Of a stretch of 64,000 bases of DNA, positions 63,895 to 64,000 are shown piece by piece. The stretch is taken from positions 149,407 through 213,406 of the forward strand of contig JACDDS010000006.1 in NCBI GenBank assembly GCA_013816805.1, written 5' to 3'. The stretch is from Chitinophagales bacterium. Lineage in GTDB: Bacteria > Bacteroidota > Bacteroidia > Chitinophagales > UBA10324. The stretch's first letter is position 1. Every line of letters begins with the position of its first letter. The position numbers and the translations under genes were made by a program. The notes under the pieces were generated by a model. The model was given only the letters and a program-made list of their open reading frames with translations. It made no database searches and was not told the origin of the DNA.

Positions 63895-64000
63895 ATTTTA
63901 ATGAGTAATTTTTTTCATAAGGTTCTCCGCGTTTAACCACAGCAAGAACGCGCGCCAGTAATTTGTTTTTGACTGCATTGAGTACGCTCATTTTGTTTTT
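63878..64000 (-). CDS. IS110-family transposase, C-terminus only (cut by window edge)
   Basis: The open minus-strand frame from the right edge ends SVLNAVKNKLLARVLAVVKRGEPYEKNY then LKCLAVS and TAG. The NAVKNKLLARVLAVVKRGEPY block is the closing helix of IS110/IS116 transposases, a family that uses a RuvC-like DEDD nuclease guided in part by bridge RNA. Only 40 codons are visible. The duplicated 21-bp unit repeats the last six residues and stop. Confidence 0.72.
   Translation of the reverse strand, partial: KNKMSVLNAVKNKLLARVLAVVKRGEPYEKNYSLKCLAVS

Noticed and set aside
1..64000. CRISPR array, rRNA operon or prophage
   Set aside because: No regularly spaced repeats, no rRNA-like sequence and no phage structural genes were seen.

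Overview
The window looks like chromosomal DNA from a member of the Bacteroidota, probably near Chitinophagales or Sphingobacteriales. Several secreted proteins end in T9SS type A sorting tails. Promoters match the Bacteroidota TTTG / TAnnTTTG pattern. The window also carries Bacteroidota-typical families (DUF4199, DUF4153, DUF2652, GH3-like protein, delta-60 repeat protein) and is AT-rich. Nothing suggests a plasmid or phage backbone. Placement below phylum is inference. Left part (1-11.4 kb): a truncated secreted protein, a lipoprotein, a seven-haem cytochrome with TPRs, then mltG, a thioesterase and a YihY-type membrane protein; next come the overlapping thyA-folA pair, proline dehydrogenase, a DUF1761 protein, a GH3-like protein and tRNA-Val. 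Region 11.46-16.3 kb, directly 3' of tRNA-Val, is a decayed resistance island read on the minus strand. It holds a DUF190 gene, a metal-ATPase tail, a czcD-type exporter, an FAD monooxygenase, an ArsR repressor, an arsM remnant and a remnant of a mobile-element-associated small protein. Most are broken; the FAD monooxygenase and ArsR look intact. Middle (16.6-36.7 kb): mostly intact genes. They include a T9SS beta-propeller protein, a sulfite-oxidase-like molybdoenzyme, a membrane protein overlapping a THEP1-type NTPase, hmgA with a UbiA-family gene, arfB diverging from rplU-rpmA, an AI-2E family transporter and a delta-60 repeat protein. A minus-strand trio (LysE exporter, ATP-grasp ligase, YqcI/YcgG haem oxygenase-like protein) resembles a small biosynthesis-and-export operon. 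An OmpA lipoprotein, a DUF4258/DUF2283 pair, a TolB-like propeller protein and an M28-PDZ peptidase follow. Right part (36.8-64 kb): an accessory zone of small stress or detoxification-type genes: DUF1697, four AHSA1/SRPBCC proteins, two ArsR repressors, YdeI, DinB, GNAT, VOC, DUF1801, DUF4386, RibD-like and EVE proteins. Many are broken by nonsense mutations, frameshifts or deletions. Two paralogous ArsR-AHSA1 modules each carry a pair of GYAAC-N6-GTTRC inverted repeats with start points exactly 26 bp apart, and a wHTH/membrane/DUF4153 locus carries two matching CTTTG-N5-CAAAG repeats; these look like operators. An ATP-grasp / LLM flavin monooxygenase / nitrilase operon has lost the C-terminal half of its nitrilase. 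The window ends inside an IS110-type transposase whose C-terminal tail and stop codon are tandemly duplicated. All family names come from recognising sequence features by eye; no database search was run.
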